DNA from: Polyangiaceae bacterium
GTDB lineage: Bacteria > Myxococcota_A > Polyangia > Polyangiales > Polyangiaceae
Direction: 5' to 3'
DNA length: 64,000 nt
Assembly: GCA_016715885.1 (NCBI GenBank)
Contig: JADJXL010000003.1
Coordinates: 186,001 to 250,000, forward strand
Shown here: positions 51,290 through 59,618 of the stretch, piece by piece
Layout: every line of letters starts with the position of its first letter
Numbering within the stretch: the first letter of the stretch is position 1
Notes under the pieces: model-generated
What the model was told of the DNA's origin: nothing
The model's input: the letters and a program-made list of their open reading frames with translations, nothing else
Databases searched by the model: none
Made by a program: the position numbers and the translations under genes

Positions 51290-53035
51290 CTACTTCTGGA
51301 GGTCTGCGCGCAGAGAACGGTGATGGCGCCAAATCTCTTCGGGGATGCGGCCCTCGAACGAGTTGAAGAACGCTTCCTGATCGGCAAGGTCGTCGAGCCA
51401 CTCGGCGCGATCGATCGCGAACAGTTCGTCCATGGCTCCCGCGGACAAACTCAAACCATCCGTGTCGAGCTCTCCTTGGGCTGGGAAAATTCCAAGCGGC
51501 GTTTCGCGTCCTTTGGCCGTGCCGCGAATGCGATCGTGCATCCAGCGGAGCACGCGCAAGTTGTCGCCGAACCCTGGCCAAAGGAACTTGCCCGAGCTGT
51601 CTTGGCGGAACCAATTGACGTGAAACACCTTCGGCATGCCCGGCTTGCCGCGCCCTATGTCGAGCCAGTGCGCGAAGTAGTCCGCCATGTTGTATCCACA
51701 GAATGGGCGCATCGCCATGGGATCACGACGTACGACACCGACCTTGCCCACGGCTGCGGCGGTCGTCTCCGACGCCATCGATGCGCCAAGATAAACCCCG
51801 TGCGACCAATCGCGTGCTTCGTACACCAGAGGCGCGAGTTTGGCGCGACGACCTCCGAAGACGAACGCGCTGATGGGCACACCAGCCGGTTCGTCGATCA
51901 TCGGTGATACGCACGAGCACTGCTTCGCTGAAACGCAGAAACGGCTGTTCGGATGAGCCGCTGGCGCGCCCGATTGCGGCGTCCACGGTCGCCCTTGCCA
52001 GTCGATGAGCGATTGCGGCTGCCCTTCCATGCCTTCCCACCACGGATGACGCTCGGGCGTCATCGCCACGTTCGTGAAGATCGTGTTGTGATGGACCATT
52101 TCGAGCGCATGCGGATTCGTCTTGCGCCCCGTGCCAGGTGCAACGCCGAAAAAACCAGCCTCGGGATTGATCGCCCACAATCGACCATCCGCACCGAACC
52201 TGAGCCATGCGATGTCATCGCCCACGGTCCAAATCTTCCAGCCTGCTTGGCTCAGAGGCGGCACGAGCATCGCGAGGTTTGTCTTGCCACACGCACTCGG
52301 AAACGCTGCGCAGATGTACGTGATCTCCCCCTGCGGATTTTCGAGCCCAAGAATAAGCATGTGCTCGGCAAGCCATCCTTCATTACGGGCCATGGTGCTC
52401 GCGATGCGGAGCGCAAAGCACTTCTTACCGAGAAGGGCATTGCCGCCGTATCCGCTACCAATGCTCCAAATGAGGCTTTCTTCAGGGAAATGAAGAATGA
52501 AACGACGCTCGGGATCGAGGTCTCCGAGCGAGTGCAATCCACGGCAAAAGTCCGACGAGTTGCCGAGATGATCGAGGGCGACTCGGCCCATGCGCGTCAT
52601 GATGCGCATGCTCGCGGCGACATACGCACTGTCGGTAATTTCAACACCAACTTTGGACGATGCAGAACCTTCGGGGCCCATCAAATAGGGCACCACGTAC
52701 ATCGTCCGTCCGCGCATCGAGCCGTCGAAAAGCCGCCCGACTTTCTCGCGCGCTTCAGCAGGCGCCATCCAATTGTTCGTGGGTCCTGCATCCTCACGAC
52801 GTTCCGAGCAAATGAACGTGAGATGTTCGGTACGAGCCACATCCGACGGATGACTGCGATGCAAGAAGCAACCGGGAAATGCGGCTTGATCGAGCTCGTG
52901 CAAAGTTCCGTCGGCAAGCATTTGCTGCACGAGTCCGCGGTATTCAGACTCGGATCCGTCACACCACACCACGCGGTCGGGCTGCGTCTTACGTGCGACC
53001 TCGTCTACCCACGCGGAAAGCGTCGCATTGTTCAT
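51290..53035 (-). CDS. pckG: Phosphoenolpyruvate carboxykinase (GTP)
   Basis: A 581-residue cytosolic enzyme of gluconeogenesis that turns oxaloacetate and GTP into PEP. The GTP-type active site is clear: YICAAFPSACGKTNLAML with the reactive Cys and P-loop, the metal site region GDDIAWLRFGADGRL, and the Arg-binding MGPEGSASSKVGVEITD segment. Length and order match animal and actinobacterial GTP-PEPCKs, not the ATP type. ATG 53035 is chosen because MNNATLSAWVDEVARKT begins the conserved domain; the upstream frame adds unrelated residues. PEP made here could feed the DAHP synthase of the neighbouring operon. Confidence 0.96.
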   Translation of the reverse strand: MNNATLSAWVDEVARKTQPDRVVWCDGSESEYRGLVQQMLADGTLHELDQAAFPGCFLHRSHPSDVARTEHLTFICSERREDAGPTNNWMAPAEAREKVGRLFDGSMRGRTMYVVPYLMGPEGSASSKVGVEITDSAYVAASMRIMTRMGRVALDHLGNSSDFCRGLHSLGDLDPERRFILHFPEESLIWSIGSGYGGNALLGKKCFALRIASTMARNEGWLAEHMLILGLENPQGEITYICAAFPSACGKTNLAMLVPPLSQAGWKIWTVGDDIAWLRFGADGRLWAINPEAGFFGVAPGTGRKTNPHALEMVHHNTIFTNVAMTPERHPWWEGMEGQPQSLIDWQGRPWTPQSGAPAAHPNSRFCVSAKQCSCVSPMIDEPAGVPISAFVFGGRRAKLAPLVYEARDWSHGVYLGASMASETTAAAVGKVGVVRRDPMAMRPFCGYNMADYFAHWLDIGRGKPGMPKVFHVNWFRQDSSGKFLWPGFGDNLRVLRWMHDRIRGTAKGRETPLGIFPAQGELDTDGLSLSAGAMDELFAIDRAEWLDDLADQEAFFNSFEGRIPEEIWRHHRSLRADLQK

Positions 53036-53172
53036 GGGTCGCGAGACTAGCCCCGAGACCCGCATGGCGCTACTTCGGCTTTGGCACGCAACCGCGCACA
53101 CGCCTGGCAGTCCAAGGCGTGAAACGACGCGGCAAACTGGGGCGTACGACTGAAGTGGGGTATGGTTTCTGC

Positions 53173-54045
53173 GTGCGACGAAGCGTGGTGCTCCCGGACC
53201 GTGGCAAGCTCATCGTGGCCACTGATTTGCAGGGGCATGTGAATGATTTTGACCGTGTTGCAACGGTGTTCGAAGAGGCCGCACAAGGGCCCGACGGAGC
53301 CGTCCTGGTCATCACGGGCGATCTGGTCCACGGTCCCGAGCTTGCCGAAGAGGACTGGCCCGAATACCTCGGCAGCTTCTACCATGGCGATTCGGTCGGC
53401 GTGCTCGAGCGAGCCCTGGAGCTGCAATCGCGCTACCCGGGACGCGTGCACTACTTGCTCGGCAATCACGAGCACGCCCACATAGGCGGCCCCATCGTCG
53501 CCAAGTTTTTTCCGGACGAAGCGCTGCGCCTCGAAGATCTGCTCGGCGCCGAACGCACGCTCGCGATGCGTGAATGGTTCAAAACGTGGCCTTTCGTGGC
53601 CCTGGCACCTCAAGCGGGCCTGGTGATGCTGCACGCGGCTCCACACGCGCGCATCACGAGCATCGATGAGCTCGATGCGCTCCAGTTCGACAATTCGAAC
53701 GGCCTGACGCTCGAAGAAATGGCCGCACGCGGAACGCTGGGAGCACTCCTTTGGGCTCGAACGACTTCATCCGAACGCGCATGGAGTTTTCTGAAGGCCA
53801 TCCATCCGGACGCGACGGTGGCCGTGTATGGTCACGACGTCGCTCGCTGGGGATTCGCCATCGACCGCGAACCATTGCTTTGTGTATCAACGAGTTTCGG
53901 GTGCTTTGACGGGGACAAACTCTATCTCGAGTGGGACCTTGCGGAACCCGCGAAAAATGCGCTCGACGTGGCGCGTCGAGGCTTGCGACCGCTTTACCCC
54001 GACGCGCCGCCCGTCCACCGGACGGACATGGACGAACTGATGTAG
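53173..54045 (+). CDS. Calcineurin-like metallophosphoesterase
   Basis: A 290-residue protein of the PPP/metallophosphoesterase superfamily. The metal-binding series is visible: ATDLQGHVNDFD (DxxGH form of GDxHG), VITGDLVHGPE (GDLVxRG-like), LLGNHEHAH (GNHE), MLHAAPHA and VYGHDVARWG. The family includes Ser/Thr phosphatases and nucleotide phosphoesterases; the substrate is undetermined. GTG 53173 is taken because the first motif begins 19 residues later and the longer frame upstream runs into the pckG promoter region. It is divergent from pckG (137 bp between starts). Confidence 0.83.
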   Translation: MRRSVVLPDRGKLIVATDLQGHVNDFDRVATVFEEAAQGPDGAVLVITGDLVHGPELAEEDWPEYLGSFYHGDSVGVLERALELQSRYPGRVHYLLGNHEHAHIGGPIVAKFFPDEALRLEDLLGAERTLAMREWFKTWPFVALAPQAGLVMLHAAPHARITSIDELDALQFDNSNGLTLEEMAARGTLGALLWARTTSSERAWSFLKAIHPDATVAVYGHDVARWGFAIDREPLLCVSTSFGCFDGDKLYLEWDLAEPAKNALDVARRGLRPLYPDAPPVHRTDMDELM

Positions 54046-54055
54046 TGCGTGGTTC

Positions 54056-56014
54056 CTACGAACGAACCGGCGCTGCGGCGCTGGGATCGCTCGGGCGCTT
54101 GTTCCATAGGTACGCACCCACTGCGAGCGCGATGAGGACGAACTGCGCGGCGATCGTTTCGATGGTCGGGTAAAACCCGAGCACGGGGATGCTCGGCACC
54201 GGCACTCGATGCGCAGGAGCAGCTCCCGCCATTTGCAGCGCAGCAATGCCCTGCCCCACGAAGATGACCGCGAGCGCGTAAAGCAGGTAGCTCGACACGC
54301 GGAAGAACACCTGCGGAGGCGCGAACTTGCCCGCTCGCGTGTAGGCCATGACGAGAACCACGAGCGCCGCGGCACCTACGAGCGCGCCCAACGCGGCAGC
54401 AGCAGCACTGCCTCCGGAAGCAAACATCGCCTGGTAAAACAGCACCGTCTCGAACGCTTCGCGATAGGCCGCGAGCAGCGACACGCCAAAGAGCGAAAGA
54501 GCCGCTTTTCGAGGCGACACGTGCTCCTTGAGAAACTTCATCCAACGCTGCACTTCGCGTTTCGCGAGCAGCGAATAACTCACGTAGAAGAGCACCGCCG
54601 TCGCAAGCAGCGCCGTGATGCCCTCGACCAGCTCGCGGCTCGCACCAGATATCGCAACGAGTCGTTGGGACACCAAGAATGTGAGAATGCCGAGGACAAT
54701 CGCGACGGCCCATCCCGCATGGATCCAGCGCCGTTTGTCTCGCAAACCCGCCTGCGCTGCGATGCTGAGAAGCGCAGCCACGAGCAGCGCAGCCTCGACG
54801 CCTTCACGCAGGACGATCCCTGCGCTCGAGAAAGCGGTCGAGACAAACCCTCCTCCGCGCCGATCGTTGAGCTTGTTTTCTGCAAGCGCAAGCTCCGTGA
54901 GCGTCGATCCGATGGACGTGCCCATGTCGCCTGGGGCATCACCACGATCGAGCCCTGCACGTATCGACATGTAGTGTTCTTCGAGCCGCGCAACGATGGC
55001 CGGATCGACCGCCTTCAGCGGTGCCTCGACCGGCTCGACGCCTTCGAGGTAACTGTCGATGACAAACCCACGAGCAGCTTCCCGATCGCCACGCAGAATC
55101 GCCACGCGAGCACGTTCGAGCTTCGCTCGAGCAAGCGCGAGCGGAGAACGCGCCGCGCGATCCTCGTAGGGCGCCCGCGTGCGCAGATCCGCGAGCACCG
55201 CCGGGATGTCCTTCGCCGCAACACCTGCACCTTCGAGCTCCACACGAAGAGAAGCGTCCGATCGCGTAGCGAGCTCCGCGAGCGCATACGTGGGTGAACT
55301 GTCGGCAGGCTGTGCCGTGTGCCTCAGCGATACGACGTAAAACGCAAGGTCCCAGCGATCGGCGTCAGTCAACTGGGAAAACGGCACCATCGCCGTGCCC
55401 TGCACACCGAAACGCACGGTGTTCGCAACGCGAAACGGCGTCATCGCGTCGGCGATTTCCGGATCCCAAAAGTTCGTCGGCGCAGGCTTCAGAAGCGTCG
55501 CTTGAGGCGTGTCGGCTCGTCCGAGCGTGCCATGACAAACTGCGCAGTTTTGCGCGAAGAGCTTCTGACCGCGTTCGAGCACGGGCGCTTGCGCAGGCGC
55601 CTCGCTCAACTGATACGCGCCGATGATCGCCTGTCGCGCTGCGGTCGTCGCCGCTTCGACGTCGGACGCGGCGGCCTTTTCGTTGACCAGCTTGCGCACA
55701 CGCGCAACGAGCGCCGGCACGTCGACGTCCTTCGCCGATGCCGAACGCGCAGGAGCAATCCGTTCGGCAATCTTCGCACCATCGTCGAGCAGCGAGATCT
55801 GCTCCTTGTACTCGTCCTCGTTCGTGATGGCCCCGCCCTCGACCGCCACGCCGTAGTCGGCACCGACGTATCCGAGAACGTGCACGAGCCGCTGCGCCTC
55901 GATCTCGGGAGCCGCAAGCTCGTCCGCTCGCGCAACGTGCTCGCGCGACAAGATCACGATCGCGAACGCGAACAAGATCGCGAGGATGCGACGAGATGCG
56001 AACTTGATATTCAT
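54056..56014 (-). CDS. Cytochrome c - FTR1 family iron permease fusion
   Basis: A 652-residue exported membrane protein. After a signal peptide, residues about 35-145 form a helical segment and 145-235 a cytochrome c domain with haem motif CAVCH at 157-161 and likely axial Met at 209. Residues 240-395 are a helical linker. The permease runs from about 395 with the FTR1 motifs VLREGVEAALL (REGxE, 403-407) and YREAFETVLF (REAFE, 518-522), and about seven helices. FTR1 permeases take up iron coupled to ferroxidation; a fused haem domain would supply the electron step. ATG 56014 is preferred to TTG 56023. No Fur-box-like site was seen upstream. Confidence 0.92.
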   Translation of the reverse strand: MNIKFASRRILAILFAFAIVILSREHVARADELAAPEIEAQRLVHVLGYVGADYGVAVEGGAITNEDEYKEQISLLDDGAKIAERIAPARSASAKDVDVPALVARVRKLVNEKAAASDVEAATTAARQAIIGAYQLSEAPAQAPVLERGQKLFAQNCAVCHGTLGRADTPQATLLKPAPTNFWDPEIADAMTPFRVANTVRFGVQGTAMVPFSQLTDADRWDLAFYVVSLRHTAQPADSSPTYALAELATRSDASLRVELEGAGVAAKDIPAVLADLRTRAPYEDRAARSPLALARAKLERARVAILRGDREAARGFVIDSYLEGVEPVEAPLKAVDPAIVARLEEHYMSIRAGLDRGDAPGDMGTSIGSTLTELALAENKLNDRRGGGFVSTAFSSAGIVLREGVEAALLVAALLSIAAQAGLRDKRRWIHAGWAVAIVLGILTFLVSQRLVAISGASRELVEGITALLATAVLFYVSYSLLAKREVQRWMKFLKEHVSPRKAALSLFGVSLLAAYREAFETVLFYQAMFASGGSAAAAALGALVGAAALVVLVMAYTRAGKFAPPQVFFRVSSYLLYALAVIFVGQGIAALQMAGAAPAHRVPVPSIPVLGFYPTIETIAAQFVLIALAVGAYLWNKRPSDPSAAAPVRS

Positions 56015-56062
56015 ATTCAACAAGACTACTGCCGGGAGTGTGAGGGTGCAAGGGGTCGGGGG

Positions 56063-57010
56063 TCAAAAGTGATCGAGCGATCCGAAGAAAGTTTGGTGCG
56101 GATCGATGGTGCTGATTGGAGCGTTCAGAGGGCACGCCATTGCAATGGTGTCGTGGCGCGGGGTTGCTGTGAATGGCGGAAACGCATGCCAAGGCGAAAG
56201 CCATGCGGCAACACGCGGGGCGGATTCACGCTGAGCGATCACGCGAATGGCGCCGAATACGTCGGCTGTCGAAATGCCTGGTGCGGCCCATTCGTCCACC
56301 CATAACGTGCGGGATGATGCGTTCACTCCGTCATCCCGAGTTCCGTCGTGAATACCCGCGATCAAGTAACCGACGACGGATCCATTTCGATGCAACATCC
56401 AAGCGCAGTCGGCGGTATTGCGATAACGGAAATAACGCAAATGCTCGGGCGTACGCACGATGCGCACGACGCTGGGATCCCACGAAGCTTCGTGCAGGCG
56501 AATGATGAGCTCTTCGTCCGCGGCGCCTGCGGGACGTATTTCGAGTGAAGTTGCATCGGGAAAATCAATTGCACTTGCGGCATGCTCGTACGATGGGAGC
56601 GCAACGAATCCGAGACGTTCATAATACGCCGTGCCGATTTCCGAATAAAGCAATGCGAGCGCATGTCCCGTCGAGCGCGCATCCTCCAAAAGCCATCGAA
56701 GGAGCGTCGCGGCGGCACCTTTTCTTCGAGCATCTTTGCGCGTGTAGACGGCGCCGATGCCAATGGCCGGCACTGGTCCGACTCCAGGCGCGTGAACGAC
56801 GAGGCCATATCGTTTGATGGACGCGACGAGGCCCGTTTCGTCAACGAGACCCACGTAACGCAAAATGTCCCGCCCCGCGCGGCGCAACTGGTCCTTCGTG
56901 CGTTCGATGTGGCCATCGAGCGAAAAGCCCCCGGACCAGATTTCGTGGGTATGCGATGCGGCTTCTGCCACGAGACGCTCATCGAGCTCGGGCACGAACG
57001 TATAGGTCAC
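56063..57010 (-). CDS. GNAT family N-acetyltransferase
   Basis: A 315-residue acetyltransferase-like protein. The acetyl-CoA binding core is at about 70-145: IGIGAVYTRKDARRKGAAATLLRWLLEDAR with the Q/RxxGxG/A-like loop, then LLYSEIGTAYYERLGF. The C-terminal half looks like a second, degenerate GNAT domain, as in Eis-like enzymes. The substrate is unknown. It starts with a GTG overlapping the stop of the kynureninase-like gene (GTGA), so both are made together. It is the last gene of a three-gene transcript. Confidence 0.85.
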   Translation of the reverse strand: MTYTFVPELDERLVAEAASHTHEIWSGGFSLDGHIERTKDQLRRAGRDILRYVGLVDETGLVASIKRYGLVVHAPGVGPVPAIGIGAVYTRKDARRKGAAATLLRWLLEDARSTGHALALLYSEIGTAYYERLGFVALPSYEHAASAIDFPDATSLEIRPAGAADEELIIRLHEASWDPSVVRIVRTPEHLRYFRYRNTADCAWMLHRNGSVVGYLIAGIHDGTRDDGVNASSRTLWVDEWAAPGISTADVFGAIRVIAQRESAPRVAAWLSPWHAFPPFTATPRHDTIAMACPLNAPISTIDPHQTFFGSLDHF

Positions 57011-58206
57011 GAAGCCGCAAGCTCCTTGTGGATTTCCGCGGCGACCGCCTGCGTGCCGCGCTCGATTTCATCGGGATAAAGATACGGGGCGGGACCAATT
57101 CGCAATAGATCTCTCCGGGAATCCACGAAGATTCCACGTTCGCGAAGGCGGGCCACGACGTCCGATGCTCGAGGACAACGCACTGCAATGAATCCACCAC
57201 GTCGTTCGTCTTCGCGCGACGTGACGATGCGCTCACCGAGACGAGCGTCATCCAGGAGGGCGATGATGCTACGCGTCTGAGCGAGCGAAATGGCCCGCAA
57301 GCGCGCAGGAGTCAAGCCGAAATGATCCCAATGTGCGAGCACTGCCTCTGCTCGGTAAAACGGAGTTGGATCGAAGGTTGCTCCGGAAAAACGGTCTCCA
57401 CCAGGACCGTATTCGACGCGCCCGGTCCGTTCGCGTTCCAGCGCCGAAAAATCAGCAAACCAGCCTGTATCGAGGGGTCTCAACGTCGAATCCGATGGCA
57501 CACGCAAAAAACAAATGCCTTCACCCAATTGGGCGTATTTGTATCCACCTGCCGTCACGAAGAGTTTGTCTCGTGCTGATCCCCAATCGAGCGGCACGAC
57601 ATTGAACGCGTGATATGCATCGACAAGGGGCACCGCGCCCACCCTGACCGCACGCGCAACGATGTCACCGAGACGCGGCATCACATAGGCATCCTCGTAA
57701 AGCACCGCTGAAAACGCCACGAGCGAGACTCCGGGCACGATGGCTTGGATGAGCCGATCCGCGAGCGATTGGCGATCGGTCGCATCGACCCACACGACGC
57801 GCAGACCTTCCTCGGACAAACGGGAAAGCTGGCGATGAAGCGAATGGAATTCGCCCGTCGTCGTGACCACGGTCGGATTGGACGATAGAGGAAAACACGA
57901 CAGAAGCCGCGTCACCAGCTCGTGTGTGCTTTTGCCGAACGTAATCGCATCATTTGGATCGAAGCCCAACCTGCCGAGAATTCGCTGCCCCACGGACCGC
58001 ATCTTCGGAAAAACGGCCTGGTACCACTTGTCGTCCACGAAACGAGCGGCATCGTCGTACGCTTCGAGCATCGCGTCACGCGCCACGTCTGGCCACGCTT
58101 GATGCGAATGCCCCGACAGAAGGACGCGATCGCCCGTCACGAAGCGACTGTAGGCGCCTCGAAAAGCCTGAAAGTCGAAGCGACCCGCTTGCGGCACTTC
58201 ATTCAT
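57007..58206 (-). CDS. Kynureninase-like PLP-dependent enzyme (aminotransferase class V fold)
   Basis: A 399-residue fold-type I PLP enzyme. The N-terminal LLSGHSHQAWPDVARDAM replaces the usual GNSLG-type opening. VDAYHAFNVVPLD is the Asp/His cofactor region, and TAGGYKYAQLGEGICFLRV carries the Schiff-base Lys. GPGGDRFSGATFDP and the C-terminal RIGPAPYLY ending are as in kynureninase relatives. Kynureninase cleaves kynurenine to anthranilate and alanine; without other kynurenine genes the substrate remains open. Four-bp overlaps join it to the lipoprotein gene before and the GNAT gene after it. Confidence 0.8.
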   Translation of the reverse strand: MNEVPQAGRFDFQAFRGAYSRFVTGDRVLLSGHSHQAWPDVARDAMLEAYDDAARFVDDKWYQAVFPKMRSVGQRILGRLGFDPNDAITFGKSTHELVTRLLSCFPLSSNPTVVTTTGEFHSLHRQLSRLSEEGLRVVWVDATDRQSLADRLIQAIVPGVSLVAFSAVLYEDAYVMPRLGDIVARAVRVGAVPLVDAYHAFNVVPLDWGSARDKLFVTAGGYKYAQLGEGICFLRVPSDSTLRPLDTGWFADFSALERERTGRVEYGPGGDRFSGATFDPTPFYRAEAVLAHWDHFGLTPARLRAISLAQTRSIIALLDDARLGERIVTSREDERRGGFIAVRCPRASDVVARLRERGIFVDSRRDLLRIGPAPYLYPDEIERGTQAVAAEIHKELAAS

Positions 58207-59549
58207 GGCGCAGCCCGTGAAAAGGATGCAGTCATGTTGGTATCGACCGACGTCTCCTGTTTTTCGGACTTCCCATCTGCGTCGATTTTCAATTCAATGG
58301 TCATCGACGAATTGATGCTCGTCGAGCCGCTTCGGGGAGCGACATCCGCCGTATCGAAAACCGATTTTCCACTCCCGTTGCACTTGTAGGACACCAGGCG
58401 CGCGGCAGTGCCCGGAGGCATCCCCGGCGGATTGACGCCATCTTTGGCCGCGTATTGACGGACAACGGCGTCGAGCGACAGGAGATTCTTGTCGCGCTTT
58501 TCCAGCGTAAACGTCGTAATTTGCAATAGATCCGCGCCATTGGCCACGATGCGCGAAAGCACTTCCCACGTCGCCCCTACGCCAATGGGTTCATCCGGCA
58601 ATGGCGCCGTCATCGATTCGAGCGATTGCGTCATTCCGGACATCATCTGACCCGCCATCGGCGGCAACGACGGAGGCAGCGTCACCTTCACGTCGCGCAA
58701 GCGGCCTTTTTCGTCAAGAAAATAATTCATTCCAATGCCCTCGAGCGCCCCGAGCTGGGGGCGTAGGGCCGCCGCAATTTGATCCTGCTGTGCGCCTTTC
58801 GGTTCGACCGATACCTTGCGCAATTTGCCATCAATTGGCCAATCGACGCCCGAACGATCCCCCGTCGTGAAATCGAAAAGCAGGTTCATGCGAGGCATGC
58901 GCGTCGGCGGCAATTTCATGCCGCCCGCGTCCATGGCCATCTCCAAATCCATCCCCATCTGAAGTGGTTTTGCCGCACCCTTGACCAATGCGTACGACGC
59001 CACCGCTCGCGGCGCGGCGCCCGCTTCGAGAAGTTTCACGACCGGGCGATCACCCGCTTTCACGAGTTTGTCCGCTGCACCCTTGGCAAGAATGCCCCTC
59101 GGCGCATCGATCTTCGTCGCCTTTGGCGAAACTGCTTTCGGCGCCACGGCGATCGCCTTTGGCGCGTCAGCCTTTGCGGCCGCATCGCCGGGCCCCTTGG
59201 CCTTGGCTTCGCCCTTGTCAGGCTCGGCGACCTTCTTTTCCGGCTCTTTCGCCAGCGCCTTGTCGGCCTCGACCTTTTCCGCCGCTGCCTTTTCAGCCTC
59301 GACCTTTTCCGCAGCAGCTTTCTCGGCCGCAGCCTTTTCCTCGGCCACCTTCGTTTCGGCCGCTTTGTCGTCTGCAAGCTTCGCTTCCGGCTTGGTTTCG
59401 ACAGTTGCTGCCTTCGGCTTGTCCGGCTCGAGCGCGGCGGGTTTGTCCGATTGCGCGCACGCGGGCGCAAGAAGAGAAAAGACCAACCCCGCACGAAGCG
59501 CGAGACGACGCGTGAGGAGCGAACGACCAAAGAATTCGGAGGATGACAT
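58203..59549 (-). CDS. Exported protein with Lys/Ala/Glu-rich linker
   Basis: A 448-residue exported protein. The first 32 residues are a signal peptide ending LLAPACAQ, where the Cys could be lipidated although the lipobox is imperfect. Residues 35-170 are a long Lys/Ala/Glu/Pro repeat (units like AAAEKVEAEK), likely an extended or helical linker crossing the periplasm. The globular part at 180-448 has LEMAMDAGGMKLPPTRMPRM, LRKVSVEPKGAQQ, MNYFLDEKGRLRDVK and GVGATWEVLSR. This pattern recalls lipoproteins of unknown function with a GxxW hinge. It is the first gene of a transcript with the kynureninase-like and GNAT genes. Confidence 0.72.
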   Translation of the reverse strand: MSSSEFFGRSLLTRRLALRAGLVFSLLAPACAQSDKPAALEPDKPKAATVETKPEAKLADDKAAETKVAEEKAAAEKAAAEKVEAEKAAAEKVEADKALAKEPEKKVAEPDKGEAKAKGPGDAAAKADAPKAIAVAPKAVSPKATKIDAPRGILAKGAADKLVKAGDRPVVKLLEAGAAPRAVASYALVKGAAKPLQMGMDLEMAMDAGGMKLPPTRMPRMNLLFDFTTGDRSGVDWPIDGKLRKVSVEPKGAQQDQIAAALRPQLGALEGIGMNYFLDEKGRLRDVKVTLPPSLPPMAGQMMSGMTQSLESMTAPLPDEPIGVGATWEVLSRIVANGADLLQITTFTLEKRDKNLLSLDAVVRQYAAKDGVNPPGMPPGTAARLVSYKCNGSGKSVFDTADVAPRSGSTSINSSMTIELKIDADGKSEKQETSVDTNMTASFSRAAP

Positions 59550-59618
59550 GCGTGGCAGGGCTTTAGCGCAAGTTCGAGACGGATTCTAGAAAGTTTGCGA
59601 TCGAAATCGCGACAGGCA

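Noticed and set aside
56015..56062. Possible Fur box upstream of the FTR1 fusion
   Set aside because: GATATTCATATTC is AT-rich but does not match the symmetrical Fur consensus well enough to call.
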